From contig CAVSKX010000001.1 in assembly GCA_963728765.1 (NCBI GenBank), forward strand, positions 764,111-828,110: a stretch of 64,000 bases of DNA, written 5' to 3'. The notes beneath the pieces are model-generated. The model saw only the letters and a list, made by a program, of their open reading frames with translations, had not been told where the DNA came from and did no database searches. The first letter of the stretch is position 1. Every line of letters begins with the position of its first letter. The stretch comes from AC-32 sp963728765. GTDB taxonomy: Bacteria; Actinomycetota; Thermoleophilia; Gaiellales; Gaiellaceae. Of this stretch, positions 15,582 through 24,617 are shown piece by piece. A program made the position numbers and the translations under genes.

Positions 15582-16872
15582 CGCGACGGCGGCCCCGACC
15601 ACCAGGGCGATCCGCCGCCATTGGTACGGCACCGGGAAGACCTGCTGCGCCCGCACGGTCATGCCGAGGAACATCACGACGTAGGCGACGAGCGTCGAGA
15701 TGGCAGCGCCCATCATCCCGTACGGCGGGATCAGCGCGAAGTTGAGGCTGATGTTGACGAGCGCGGCGCCGCCGGTCACGACCCAGTTGAACTGCGTCTT
15801 CTTCGCGCGGCCGATCCCGATCGACATCACGTTGAAGGCGACGAACGCCGTCACGGCGAAGACGAGCAGCGGCACGACCTCGGAGGCGGAGTAGAAGCTT
15901 CGGCGTCGTCAGCAGGCGAACGAGCCACGGCGCGAGCAGCGAGACGGTCAGCGACAGCCAGCAGCAGACGTAGAGCACGTAGGTCAGCACGAACCCGTAC
16001 GTCCGCCTGGCCTCGTTGTCGTCCTTGATCGAGAAGGCGAAGGCCGGCCACGCCGCGCGCAGCGCGATGAGGACGAGCAGGAGCGCGGTCGAGATCCGCA
16101 CGCCCACCGAGTAGAGGCCGTTCTCGTGGAGGCCCTTCATCCGCACGAGGAAGAAGCGGTCGGACAGGTCGATCACCCAGAGCGCGAGCCCGGACGGCAC
16201 GAGCGGCAGCCCGAAGCGCTGCATCTGGCGGAAGAGGTCGCGGTCGAACTCGAGCCCGAGCTGGAAGCGCCGGTAGCCGAGCAGGACGAAGAACACGGCG
16301 AGCGTCCCGGTGGAGTTGCCGAGGATCACGCCGATCGCGCCCTTGTGCCAGACGGCGACGAGCAGGATCGTCGCGACGACGGTGATGATCACGTTCGCGA
16401 GCGTCGCGGCCACGTAGGAGACCGAGCGCTCCTCGACGCGGAAGAGCGCGGTGAGCTGCTCGTAGTTCATCTGCGCCCAGAGCAGGACGAGCGCCGCGCG
16501 CACGAGGTTCGCCTTCGAGTCCGTCTCGAAGAGGAGCTGCGAGATCTCGCCCGCGAGCAGCGACCCGACGACGAGCCCGAACGTCGCCATCGTGATCGTG
16601 AACCAGAAGGAGGTGCGCACGACCGTCGTGCGGCCCGCCTCGTCCTCGGCGTCGAAGTAGAAGCGGAAGAACGCCATCGAGATGCCCATCCGCAGGAGGA
16701 TCACGAGCACGACCGTGAGCGAGATCAGCGTGTCGACGGCGCCGACGTCGGCGGGCGTCAGGTAGCGGGTGACGATCGGCAGCAGCAGGACGCCGATCAG
16801 CCGCGAGACGACGGCGCCCAGGCCGTAGATGGCGGAATGCTTGGCGAGTCGCCCGAGCTGCTGCGCGATCAC
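15435..16872 (-). CDS. Wzx-type polysaccharide flippase, frameshifted
   Basis: Two frames together give about 480 residues. The N-terminal part (LGRLAKHSAIYGLGAVVSRLIGVLL onward, in pieces) carries about ten membrane helices with the MATE/polysaccharide-synthase pattern; the C-terminal part (MPLLVFAVTAFVAFNVMSIG to LRRIRALVSPAR) carries the rest. They join near 15898, where PKL should continue as FYSASEVV; removing one C from AAGCTTC restores the frame. A sequencing error is more likely than decay because both halves are intact. Start GTG 16870-16872. Flips lipid-linked oligosaccharide to the outer face. A two-hairpin repeat lies between it and the divergent epimerase gene. Confidence 0.82.
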
Positions 16873-16891
16873 GGCCACAAGTTTGGCCCAA

Positions 16892-16941
16892 GGCGCCGCT
16901 TGCGGTGCCGTGGAAAGGCGTCCGGGCTTCGCCCGAACGCC
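16892..16941 (+). repeat. Two-hairpin element between flippase and epimerase
   Basis: Hairpin 1: GGCGCCG (16892-16898) / CGGTGCC (16903-16909), loop CTTG. Hairpin 2: GGCGT-C-CGGGC (16917-16927) / GCCCG-A-ACGCC (16931-16941), loop TTC, with the 1x1 mismatch also seen in the copies at 21947 and 42257. It sits in the divergent promoter region. Confidence 0.8.
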
Positions 16942-16970
16942 TGTTTGGAACACGGATAGACTGGCCGATC

Positions 16971-17951
16971 GTGCTCAGCGGAAAGAGGATCCTGATGACC
17001 GGGGGCGCGGGCTTCATCGGCACTGCGCTCGCGCGGCGGCTCGTCGCCGAGAACGAGATCGTGGTGCTCGACAACCTGCACCGCGACTCGCTCACGGGGA
17101 CCGATCTCGCCGAGCACGGCAACCTCCGCTTCGTCGAGGGCGACGTGCTCGACCTGCCGCTGCTGCGCGAGCTGACCTCGCGCGCGACCCACGTCGTCCA
17201 TCTCGCGGCGATCGCGGGCGTCGACACGGTGCTGAAGAGCCCCGTGCGCACGATGCGGGTGAACCTGATCGGCACCTCGAACGTGCTCGAGGCCGCGCAC
17301 GAGGCCGGCACGATCGAGCGGCTCGTCGATTTCTCGACCAGCGAGGTCTTCGGCACGCACGCGTACAAGGTCGAGGAGACGCACGTCACCTCCCAGGGCT
17401 CGGTCGGCGAGGCGCGCTGGACGTACGCGGTCTCGAAGCTCGCCGGCGAGTACCTCGCGCACTCGTACTACGACGAGCACATGCTGCCGTCGACCTCGAT
17501 CAGACCGTTCAACGTCTACGGGCCCGGCCAGGTCGGCAGCGGCGCGATCCACCACTTCACGGTCCGCGCGCTCGCGGGCGAGGAGCTCGTCATCCACGGT
17601 GACGGCTCGCAGATCCGCGCCTGGTGCTTCGTCGACGACGTGGTGGAGGCGCTGCTCGCGATGCTGGAGCGCGAGGAGGCGGTCGGGCAGGTGTTCAACG
17701 TCGGCAACCCGCGCTCGGTGGTGACGGTCTTCGACCTCGCCTCCAGGATCAAGCGGCTCGCGGAGTCCGAGTCCGAGATCGTCTTCAAGCCCCTGCACTA
17801 CACCGACGTCGAGATGCGGATCCCGAACGTCGACAAGGCGCGCAAGCTGCTCGACTGGGAGCCGCGCGTCGACCTGGACGAGGGTCTCGCCCGCACGATC
17901 GCGTGGTACCGCGAGCGGCAGCCCGTGCAGAGCCTGGCGCCTTCGCGGTGA
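16971..17951 (+). CDS. NAD-dependent sugar epimerase/dehydratase
   Basis: 326 residues from GTG 16971. MTGGAGFIGTALARRL is the NAD-binding GxxGxxG; STSEVFG and the YAVSK pair supply the catalytic Ser/Tyr/Lys of extended SDRs; RPFNVYGPGQ and WCFVDDVVEALL are typical of UDP-glucose 4-epimerase/dTDP-glucose dehydratase relatives. The nucleotide sugar is not identifiable. TAGACT at 16957-16962 could be a -10 box, making the transcript leaderless. Overlaps the next gene by four bases. Confidence 0.85.
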   Translation: MLSGKRILMTGGAGFIGTALARRLVAENEIVVLDNLHRDSLTGTDLAEHGNLRFVEGDVLDLPLLRELTSRATHVVHLAAIAGVDTVLKSPVRTMRVNLIGTSNVLEAAHEAGTIERLVDFSTSEVFGTHAYKVEETHVTSQGSVGEARWTYAVSKLAGEYLAHSYYDEHMLPSTSIRPFNVYGPGQVGSGAIHHFTVRALAGEELVIHGDGSQIRAWCFVDDVVEALLAMLEREEAVGQVFNVGNPRSVVTVFDLASRIKRLAESESEIVFKPLHYTDVEMRIPNVDKARKLLDWEPRVDLDEGLARTIAWYRERQPVQSLAPSR

Positions 17952-19522
17952 GGCGGCTCTTCCTGGCCGCGGCGGCTTGTGTCGTCGTGGCGGCGGTGCC
18001 GGGGGCCGGCGCGCAGACGCCCGCGATGCTGCGGATCGAGTCGCTGTCGACGCCGGTGATCAGCCCGAACGGCAACGGTGTCCGGGACTCGCTGACCGTG
18101 AAGACGAATGCGTCGCCGGGAACGCTGCTCGGCCTGCGCGTCTACGTCTGGGGCGGGCGGCTCAGCGGCTGGAAGCGGATCCGCACCGGGCTCTCGTCGA
18201 CCTCCGGCGAGCTGACCTGGAACGGCACCTCCGCGACCGGCCGCGCGCTCGGCGACGGCACCTACCAAGTAACAGTCTGTTACAAGGAGCCCGGGCGGCT
18301 GCTGCCGCCTCGAGGCGTGCTGCGGCCCGGTGCCGCGGAGGTGAGCGTGCGGCGGCCACCGTGGCGGAGCACGGGGTGTGCCGCGAACCCGCACGTCGTG
18401 CGCGTCGAGCGGCTCGCGCTCTTCACCGACTCGACGGGGAGCTTCCACCAGGGCGACCGCGTCCCGCTCGTGCTCTCCGCCGACCGCGGCCAGGCCGGCG
18501 TCAGCCTCGAGCAGGACTGCACCGCGCCGGGCGAGGAGCAGATGGTCGCGAGCGACGACGGCAGCATCAGGATCCCGTTCGGCAACCCGCCCGGCCTGTA
18601 CCACGCGGTCGCAGGCGACTCTGCGGGCGACGTCTTCCGCGCCCCTATCGTGGTGCGCTCGCCCGTGCCCCTCGACCGGCCCGAGCCGCACACGGCGCTC
18701 GTCGTCTGGCCCTACCTCACCTGGCGCGCGTACAACGCCTACGACGCCGACCTGAACGGCATCCCGGACAGCTGGTACCAGTTCTGGCCCCAGCGGCGCA
18801 TCTCGCTGACGGGCCCGCTTCTGCGCGACGGGCTCGAGGACGACCACCAGGCGGCGCTGCCGTTCTCGCGCTGGCTCTGCCAGCGCCGGGGCCGCACGCA
18901 GCAGATCACCGACGTCGAGCTCGGCCGCCTGCCGCTGTCGACGCTGCGCCGCTACCGCGCGGTCATCTTCCCGGGTCACACGGAGTACTACGAGCCGAAG
19001 ACGTACGACCTGCTGATGCGCTACCGCCGGGACGGCGGCAATTTGGTCTTCCTGCAGGCGAACCCCTTCTACCGGCAGGTGCGGATCGACCGTGAGCGAA
19101 ACGCCGTCCTGATGACCGACTACGACGCGCGTGGGGGGCGCTCCGACTTCGCGATCGCGGGTGTGGGCTACGACGGCTGCTGCTTCCCGAAGGTGCGCGC
19201 AGTGCCGTACGTGGCGGCGGCAGGGCGCGATTACCAGCGCGTGCGCTGGCTCTTCCGCGGCACCGGCATCGGCCCCGGCGACGCCTTCGGCGTTGCCGCT
19301 TCGGAGAGCGACCGCGTCGACCCGCAGCTCACACCGCACGACCACGTCGTCGCCGCGCAGGCGATCATCCGCGGGAAGCGCGGCGTCATCAACGCGGCGA
19401 TGGTGTGGTCGCGGGACGGTCGCGGAGAGGCCTTCGCGACCGGCAACTACACCTTCCTGCGGATGGGCCGCGGGGTAACGTACAAGCTGCTCGACAACGT
19501 ATGGCGAAGGCTCGTGGGTTAG
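17948..19522 (+). CDS. Secreted protein with N,N-dimethylformamidase-beta-like C-terminal domain
   Basis: 524 residues from GTG 17948. Signal peptide (RLFLAAAACVVVAAVPGAGA), a FlgD-type Ig repeat around residues 35-115 (ISPNGNGVRDSLTV ... LGDGTYQVTV), then a large domain with ALVVWPYLTWRAYNAYD, VIFPGHTEYYE and YRRDGGNLVFLQANPFY, the pattern of the DMF amidohydrolase large-subunit family. Many such proteins are exported and uncharacterised; action on DMF is not implied. The Ig domain contains a single copy of the CAAGTAACAG palindrome (18266-18283), encoding QVTVCYK, which is unlike normal codon choice here. It sits inside a glycan operon. Confidence 0.7.
   Translation: MRRLFLAAAACVVVAAVPGAGAQTPAMLRIESLSTPVISPNGNGVRDSLTVKTNASPGTLLGLRVYVWGGRLSGWKRIRTGLSSTSGELTWNGTSATGRALGDGTYQVTVCYKEPGRLLPPRGVLRPGAAEVSVRRPPWRSTGCAANPHVVRVERLALFTDSTGSFHQGDRVPLVLSADRGQAGVSLEQDCTAPGEEQMVASDDGSIRIPFGNPPGLYHAVAGDSAGDVFRAPIVVRSPVPLDRPEPHTALVVWPYLTWRAYNAYDADLNGIPDSWYQFWPQRRISLTGPLLRDGLEDDHQAALPFSRWLCQRRGRTQQITDVELGRLPLSTLRRYRAVIFPGHTEYYEPKTYDLLMRYRRDGGNLVFLQANPFYRQVRIDRERNAVLMTDYDARGGRSDFAIAGVGYDGCCFPKVRAVPYVAAAGRDYQRVRWLFRGTGIGPGDAFGVAASESDRVDPQLTPHDHVVAAQAIIRGKRGVINAAMVWSRDGRGEAFATGNYTFLRMGRGVTYKLLDNVWRRLVG
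18266..18283. repeat. Single CAAGTAACAG palindrome inside a coding sequence
   Basis: CAAGTAACAG, central T, then CTGTTAC: 18 bases identical to the repeat copy at 7920. Only seven bases of the right arm are kept. It lies in the Ig domain of the secreted protein without breaking the frame, which argues for a mobile repeat more than for an operator. Confidence 0.65.
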
Positions 19523-20949
19523 CTCTCGCCGCCGCGGTGATGCTGCTGGCCGGCTGCGGCGGCTCCAACGAGCCCGCGCCGAAGCGCGTGACGCTGCGGG
19601 TCGCGCTGCCTCTCATCCCGAGCCGGCTCGATCCCGCAAATGCGTCTGACCTGCCGTCGCTGAACGTCGCGCACGAGCTCTACTCGGGCCTGACCCGCTT
19701 CTCGGGGACGGGCGTCGAGCCGGACCTCGCCGAGTCCTGGGACGTCGACCAGGGTGGCCTCGTCTGGACCTTCCACCTGCGCAAGAACCTGCGCTGGAGC
19801 GACGAGACGCCGATCGTGGCCGACGACTTCCGGCGCTCGTGGCTGCGGGCGCTCGCGCCGTCGACCGGCGCGCCGTACGCGGGGCCCGCACTCGGCATCG
19901 TCCGCGGGGCGCGGCGCCTGCACGCGACCGGGTCCGGCGGGCTCGGGGTCGAGGCGCTGGACGACCGGACGCTCCGCATCACGCTCCAGCACCCGGTGCC
20001 GTGGTTCGACGAGCTCGCCGCGTTCCCGGTCGCCGCGCTGCAACCGCCGAAGCCGAACGCCTACAGCGGCCCGTTCCGCCTCGGATCGCGCAGCTCGGAC
20101 CGCCTCGTCCTCGAACGGAACCTCGGCTACTGGAACGCGGACGAGGTCGAGCCGGCGCGCGTCGTCATGACGGCGTCGCCGAAGAGCGCGGACGCGGTGC
20201 TGCCGCGCGGGCTGGCCGGCCCGGGGCTGCCGTGGATCGACACCGTCGGCCCCACGCCGGCGGGAGCGCGGGAGCTGCAGACGTTCGCGACGGGCCTGCT
20301 CTGGCTGGCGACCCGGGACTCCCCGCTGGCGGACCAGGACGCGCGGCAGTACGTCGCCTGGGTGGTGACGCACCTCGACCTGGGCGGCAAGCCGGCGTCC
20401 CTCGTCTCGCCGGCGGTGCCCGGAGCCGCAGTCGTCAACTCGCACGAGCCCGTGCAGCTGCAGAAGGCGCCGAAGCCCCTGGCGCTCACGCTCGCGTGGG
20501 CCCGCGAGGACCTGGGCGGCTCGAGGATCGCGGCGCGGCTGCGGCGCGAGGACGAGCAGCTGCGCCGCTTCGGCATCACGCTTTCGTACCGGCCCGTCGG
20601 GACTCTTCAGGAACTGCTGGCGACGACGACCGATCTCACCCTCCTCGGCTGGAGCACGAAGGTCTTCGACGCCTACAACCTGCTCGACGTCTTTCCGTGC
20701 GGGAGCGCATTCAACGTCGCGCGCTGGTGCGACCCCTCCTACGACGGGCTCATGCGGCAGGCGGTGCGCGAGCTCGACGACGAGGCGCGCTGGCGGATCG
20801 AGCGCCAGCTCGTCGACAAGCTGCACGAGGCGGTGCCGGCGATCCCGGTCTACACGGCGGTCGACCACTTCACGCTCGCTCCCGGCGTGCGCGGGTTCTC
20901 GTGGTCGCCGATGGGTTTCTACGAGCTGTCGGGCATGACGCGCTCGTAG
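19501..20949 (+). CDS. Oligopeptide-type ABC substrate-binding lipoprotein
   Basis: 482 residues from ATG 19501, inside the 3' end of the preceding gene. A lipobox (AAAVMLLAGCGGS) near residue 19 gives membrane anchoring. LNVAHELYSGLTRFSGTGVEPDLAESW and LVWTFHLRKNLRWSDETPIVADDFRRSW are signatures of SBP family 5 (OppA/DppA). No permease or ATPase genes are adjacent, so it either serves a distant transporter or has a glycan-related binding role. Its 3' end overlaps the convergent glycosyltransferase by 31 bases. Confidence 0.85.
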   Translation: MAKARGLALAAAVMLLAGCGGSNEPAPKRVTLRVALPLIPSRLDPANASDLPSLNVAHELYSGLTRFSGTGVEPDLAESWDVDQGGLVWTFHLRKNLRWSDETPIVADDFRRSWLRALAPSTGAPYAGPALGIVRGARRLHATGSGGLGVEALDDRTLRITLQHPVPWFDELAAFPVAALQPPKPNAYSGPFRLGSRSSDRLVLERNLGYWNADEVEPARVVMTASPKSADAVLPRGLAGPGLPWIDTVGPTPAGARELQTFATGLLWLATRDSPLADQDARQYVAWVVTHLDLGGKPASLVSPAVPGAAVVNSHEPVQLQKAPKPLALTLAWAREDLGGSRIAARLRREDEQLRRFGITLSYRPVGTLQELLATTTDLTLLGWSTKVFDAYNLLDVFPCGSAFNVARWCDPSYDGLMRQAVRELDDEARWRIERQLVDKLHEAVPAIPVYTAVDHFTLAPGVRGFSWSPMGFYELSGMTRS

Positions 20950-21905
20950 ATCTCGAGCACGCGCCGCGCGACGGCGGTGTGCGCGTGGACGCGCTCGACG
21001 TACTCGCGGCTGCGACGGCCGAGCTCGGGTAGCTCCGCCCGCCGCTCGACGAGCCCGCCGAGCACTGCTTCGAGACTGCGCTCGTCTGCGCGAACGAGCG
21101 GCAGCTCGAGCCCGAACGCCTCCTCGGTCTCCTCGGCGCCGCGCTCGTCCAGGTGCACGACAACCGGCTTCGCGAGCGCCATCGACTCGATCGCGAACAT
21201 GCCGTACCAGCCGATCCGGAGCTGGTCGACCACGACGTCGGCGGCCGCGTAGCGCTTGCGTGCCTCGCGGTTCGGGACGCCCTCGATCAGGTCGAGCTCG
21301 ATCGGCGCCCTCCGCCGTTGCAGCGCCTCGACCGCCGCCAGCACCGCCTCCGTGCCCTTGACCTTCCGCTTGCTCGGCGCGTGCGCGACTCGCAGCACAT
21401 CTCCTGGCTCGACCGGCGAAGGCTCCCAGTCGTGCAGCACGATCGCCGGCGGGACGACGTCGTAGTCCGGCCACGGCCCGCGCGGAGCGAGTCGCCTCGT
21501 CAGGTAGCTCCCGACGATGACCGCGCCCGCCTTGCGCAGGTACTGGACGTCCGAGGCCTGGCGCCCGCGGAGGTCGGAGCCCCAGGACTGGAACACGACG
21601 CCCTTCCTCCGGGCGTGCAGCAACGGCAGCGTCAGCCGCTCGGGCGCGAGGGTCAGCCCCGCGTGGAAGTGGAAGACGTCGAAGCGGGGAAGCGCCCAGG
21701 CGAGCGCGCGCAGCTGCTTCGGCAGGTTGAACGGGATCGAGCTTGCGCGGCTCGTGTCGCGCAGGCGGAGGTTGACGTCGTAGCCACGCTCGAACGGCCG
21801 CTCGTTGAAGACGAGCAGCGTGCTCTCGACGCCGAGCTCTCGCAGCCCGGCCGAGATCGCGCCCGGGCCGCCCGCGACGTTGACCGGGGAGTGAAGAGCT
21901 CTCAC
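20919..21905 (-). CDS. Glycosyltransferase family 4-like
   Basis: 328 residues from GTG 21903-21905. N-terminal HSPVNVAGGPGAISAGLREL is the acceptor-side glycine loop; VFHFHAGLTL, RVAHAPSKRKVKGTEAVLAAV and a C-terminal YAAADVVVDQLRIGWYGMFAIESMALAKPVV with the ExxAxxxP-type donor motif define a GT-B retaining transferase. Substrate unknown. Third gene of a minus-strand set (epimerase, ATP-grasp, this gene); a two-hairpin repeat separates it from the ATP-grasp gene. Confidence 0.82.
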   Translation of the reverse strand: MRALHSPVNVAGGPGAISAGLRELGVESTLLVFNERPFERGYDVNLRLRDTSRASSIPFNLPKQLRALAWALPRFDVFHFHAGLTLAPERLTLPLLHARRKGVVFQSWGSDLRGRQASDVQYLRKAGAVIVGSYLTRRLAPRGPWPDYDVVPPAIVLHDWEPSPVEPGDVLRVAHAPSKRKVKGTEAVLAAVEALQRRRAPIELDLIEGVPNREARKRYAAADVVVDQLRIGWYGMFAIESMALAKPVVVHLDERGAEETEEAFGLELPLVRADERSLEAVLGGLVERRAELPELGRRSREYVERVHAHTAVARRVLEIYERVMPDSS

Positions 21906-21946
21906 ACGGGACTCATCGTTCGACGTTCCTGGTTGGCATTTCAAAC

Positions 21947-22001
21947 GGACGCACGAGCGAAGCTCGTACGTCCTGAGGTCGGCATCGCAAGCGACGCCTC
22001 A
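21947..22001 (-). repeat. Two-hairpin element after the ATP-grasp stop (minus orientation)
   Basis: Read on the minus strand, the TGA stop runs straight into the element (TGAGGCG). Hairpin 1: GGCGTCGC / GCGATGCC around TT (21981-21998), then GACC, then hairpin 2: GGACG-T-ACGAGC / GCTCGT-G-CGTCC around TTC (21947-21973), with the same 1x1 mismatch position as other copies. Confidence 0.8.
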
Positions 22002-23210
22002 GACGACGGCCGGCTCGGTGGCGATCTGGATGTCGAGCGCCGCGAGCGCGCGTTCGGTGAGCTCGTCGAGCTCGCCCTCGTCTTGCGCCGTGAGGAGCAG
22101 GTATCCAAGGCGCTCCGCCCCTGACGTCATCGGCGGCAGCGTCATCCCCTCGCGCCAGTACCAGCCGGCCTCGTGGACGCCGTCGAGCGCGAGCGCCGGG
22201 GCCGTGTCGAGCCGGACGATGTGCCCGGGCTCGTGAACGACGAAGCGAACCTGCCCGACGGTCGCCTGCGGCTCGCCGTGGCCGAGGTCCTCGCGGCGCA
22301 GCTCGCCGAGTGCCCAGAGCACGTTCGCCCGGATCGCGTCGAAGCCGGTCACGAGCTTCGCCAGCTCCGCGTCCTTACCGCCGCCGAGCCGCGCTCCGAC
22401 CTCGATCGCCCAGGGCTGGCCATCCTGGATCCTGATCTGGACGTACGACGGCCCGGTCTGCAGCCCGACCGCGCGGCTTGCGGCCCGCGCGAGCTCGAAG
22501 ATCCGCTCCTCGTCCGCGAGGCCCGACGGGTAGCGATGGGCGATGCAGACGCCGAGCGGCGGCGGCGGGTGCAGCAGCCGCTGCGTGACGCTCATCGGGA
22601 AGTAGTCGCCCTCGAGCAGGAAGCCGTTGACCGTGAACTCGTCGCCGTCGAGGAACTGCTCGAGCACGATCGCGCCGGTCTTCGAAGCCGCCAGGGCGCG
22701 GTCGACCGCCGGGGCGAGGTCGCCCTCCTTGCGCACCTCGGTCACGCCGCGCTGCGCGGAGCCGTCCACCGGCTTCACGACCACGGGCGCGCCGAGCTGG
22801 TGGAACGCCTGCTCGGCCTCCTCGAAGCTCGCGGCCTCGCGCCCCTTCGGGCAGCGCACCTTCGCCCGCTCGAAGGCCGCGCGCATGCGGCGCTTGTCCG
22901 CGACCGTGCGCGCGGTGGCCACCGGCAAGCCGGGCAGCCCAAGCCGCTCCGCGAGTTGCGCGGTGGGGACGACGGCCTGGTCGGAGCCCATCGTTGCGAC
23001 CGCGACCGGCTCGATCCCGCGCGCCTCGAGGTCGCCGATGACGCCGTTCACGTCGGTGAAGCTGCGCACGATCGCGTGCTCGGCCTCGGCCAGGAGCGGC
23101 GCGCGGTCGGAGCCGTCGACGACGCAGACCTCGTGCCCGAGCGCACGCGCCTGCTCGAGCAGCCCGAGCTGCGAGCGCGACCCGCCGGTGAGGACGAACG
23201 CCTTTGCCAT
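21999..23210 (-). CDS. ATP-grasp domain ligase
   Basis: 403 residues from ATG 23208-23210. N-terminal pre-ATP-grasp Rossmann domain (MAKAFVLTGGSRSQLGLLEQ, in family style), then the ATP-grasp proper: APVVVKPVDGSAQRGVT binds the nucleotide, IVLEQFLDGDEFTVNGFL and WAIEVGARLGGG the Mg-ATP and acceptor. Such enzymes join a carboxylate to an amine or thiol through an acyl phosphate. Its start codon touches the epimerase stop (TAGATG), so the two are coupled. Next to sugar enzymes it may attach an amino acid to a sugar or peptide; substrate unknown. Confidence 0.82.
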   Translation of the reverse strand: MAKAFVLTGGSRSQLGLLEQARALGHEVCVVDGSDRAPLLAEAEHAIVRSFTDVNGVIGDLEARGIEPVAVATMGSDQAVVPTAQLAERLGLPGLPVATARTVADKRRMRAAFERAKVRCPKGREAASFEEAEQAFHQLGAPVVVKPVDGSAQRGVTEVRKEGDLAPAVDRALAASKTGAIVLEQFLDGDEFTVNGFLLEGDYFPMSVTQRLLHPPPPLGVCIAHRYPSGLADEERIFELARAASRAVGLQTGPSYVQIRIQDGQPWAIEVGARLGGGKDAELAKLVTGFDAIRANVLWALGELRREDLGHGEPQATVGQVRFVVHEPGHIVRLDTAPALALDGVHEAGWYWREGMTLPPMTSGAERLGYLLLTAQDEGELDELTERALAALDIQIATEPAVV

Positions 23211-24074
23211 CTATGCGGGTGCGCCGGTGCGCAGCGAGCCCAGCAGCCGCCGCATCCCTTCGTCGAGCGGGACCTCGGGCCGCCAGCCCAGCGCGCGGAT
23301 CCGCTCGGTCGCGATCCGCGTCATCACCCGGCCGGGAGGCGGCTCGACCTCCTCGATCAGCTCGTGCGGTGCGCCGGTCAGCTCGCAGGCGACCCGGGCG
23401 ACGTCCGCGAGCGAGACGGCTTCGCCGTCGGAGCCCACGTTGAAGGTTCCCTCGGCGCCGGCCTCCACGACGAGGCGGATCGCCCGGACGACGTCGCCGA
23501 TCCAGCAGAACGTGCGCGCTTCGCCGCGGAAGACGGGGATCGGCTCCCGTGAGTCGGCCTGCCGCAGCATCGACGGCACCGCGCCCTTGGCCTGGCCCGC
23601 GTCGACGCCAGGCCCGTAGGGGTTTGCGAGCCGCAGGACGGCAAGGCCGCTCGGTGCGTACAGCGCGGTGGCCTGCTCCCCCCACAGCTTCGTCAGGGCG
23701 TACAGGCTCTCGGGAGCCGGCGGCGTCTCCTCGTCGGCGGCCGCGGCGGATCCGTAAACGTCGGAGGTCGAGAGGTAGACGAGGCGCGCCCCGTGGGCGG
23801 CCGCCGCGCGCGCCACGAGCGCGGTCGCCAGGACGTTCGAGCGCACCGCGAGCTCGGGCTTGTCCTCGCAGCGCACGACGCCGATCCGCGCCGCCCCGTG
23901 GACAATCACCTCAGGCCGCGCCCCGGCCACGACGGCGTCGGCAACGCCCTCCTGGGACAGGTCGCCCTCCTCACGTCCGAGCGGGTGGACCTCGTAGGCT
24001 GCGTCCGCGTGACGAAGCTCCTCGACGAGCGCGCGCCCGACGAACCCCGAGGCGCCCGTGACCAGCACTTTCAT
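23211..24074 (-). CDS. NAD-dependent epimerase/dehydratase (RmlD/GalE-like)
   Basis: 287 residues from ATG 24072-24074. MKVLVTGASGFVGRALVEEL is the NAD site, YLSTSDVYG and YALTK hold the catalytic Ser/Tyr/Lys, and LANPYGPGVD, RTFCWIGDVVRAI are extended-SDR signatures. Length is short for GalE and fits dTDP-4-dehydrorhamnose reductase-type enzymes. First gene of a three-gene minus-strand glycan set; divergent from a lipoprotein with almost no spacing. Confidence 0.82.
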   Translation of the reverse strand: MKVLVTGASGFVGRALVEELRHADAAYEVHPLGREEGDLSQEGVADAVVAGARPEVIVHGAARIGVVRCEDKPELAVRSNVLATALVARAAAAHGARLVYLSTSDVYGSAAAADEETPPAPESLYALTKLWGEQATALYAPSGLAVLRLANPYGPGVDAGQAKGAVPSMLRQADSREPIPVFRGEARTFCWIGDVVRAIRLVVEAGAEGTFNVGSDGEAVSLADVARVACELTGAPHELIEEVEPPPGRVMTRIATERIRALGWRPEVPLDEGMRRLLGSLRTGAPA

Positions 24075-24083
24075 GGCCGCCGA

Positions 24084-24587
24084 GTCTACTGGCGCGCCTG
24101 CGGCCTCCTGGCGGTCGTGCTGCTGGCCGGCTGCGACCACGGGAAGCGCCGCGTCGAGCCGAAGCCGCCGCGCCCCCCGCCGCAGTCGTTCGTCGCGCTC
24201 GACCGGGAGCAGCAGCGCCTCGTGTCCGACTACCAGCCGGTGAGCGATGCGCTGACGGGATACGAGCTGTCGTTCCGGGACTGGCGGCTCGGTCTCCTCT
24301 CGGAGGACGAGCTGCTGCGCCGCGCCGATACCTACCGCGGCGTCGTCGAGCACGCGGCCGACCTCATTCGCGGCGATCCCGCCACGGGCGAGACCCGCCG
24401 GGCGAAGCGACTCCTCCTGGCGGGGCTGCGAGCGCGCCGAACCGCGCTCGCTGCGCTCCCGGCGCTGGTGCGCTACCGGCCAGCGTGGGACCGCTCGGTC
24501 GTGAACGCCCGGCGCGCGTTGACGCTGATGCAGGACGTCCGCGACCGCGCGCGGCTGATCCCGCTTCCCGAAGACGCCGTCAGCTGA
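24084..24587 (+). CDS. Small putative lipoprotein, start uncertain
   Basis: About 165 residues. WRACGLLAVVLLAGCDHG is a good lipobox, followed by a proline linker (EPKPPRPPPQ) and a helical, arginine-rich domain with no recognised fold. No ATG or normal GTG gives the signal peptide in this frame; CTG 24108 or GTG 24117 would truncate it, and the frame is open further upstream over the divergent epimerase start. An indel near 24080 or a non-standard start is likely. Downstream is a truncated L,D-transpeptidase. Confidence 0.55.
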   Translation, partial: VYWRACGLLAVVLLAGCDHGKRRVEPKPPRPPPQSFVALDREQQRLVSDYQPVSDALTGYELSFRDWRLGLLSEDELLRRADTYRGVVEHAADLIRGDPATGETRRAKRLLLAGLRARRTALAALPALVRYRPAWDRSVVNARRALTLMQDVRDRARLIPLPEDAVS

Positions 24588-24617
24588 CTCTTGGCACCGG
24601 GTGAGGTGAGGCGCTAG

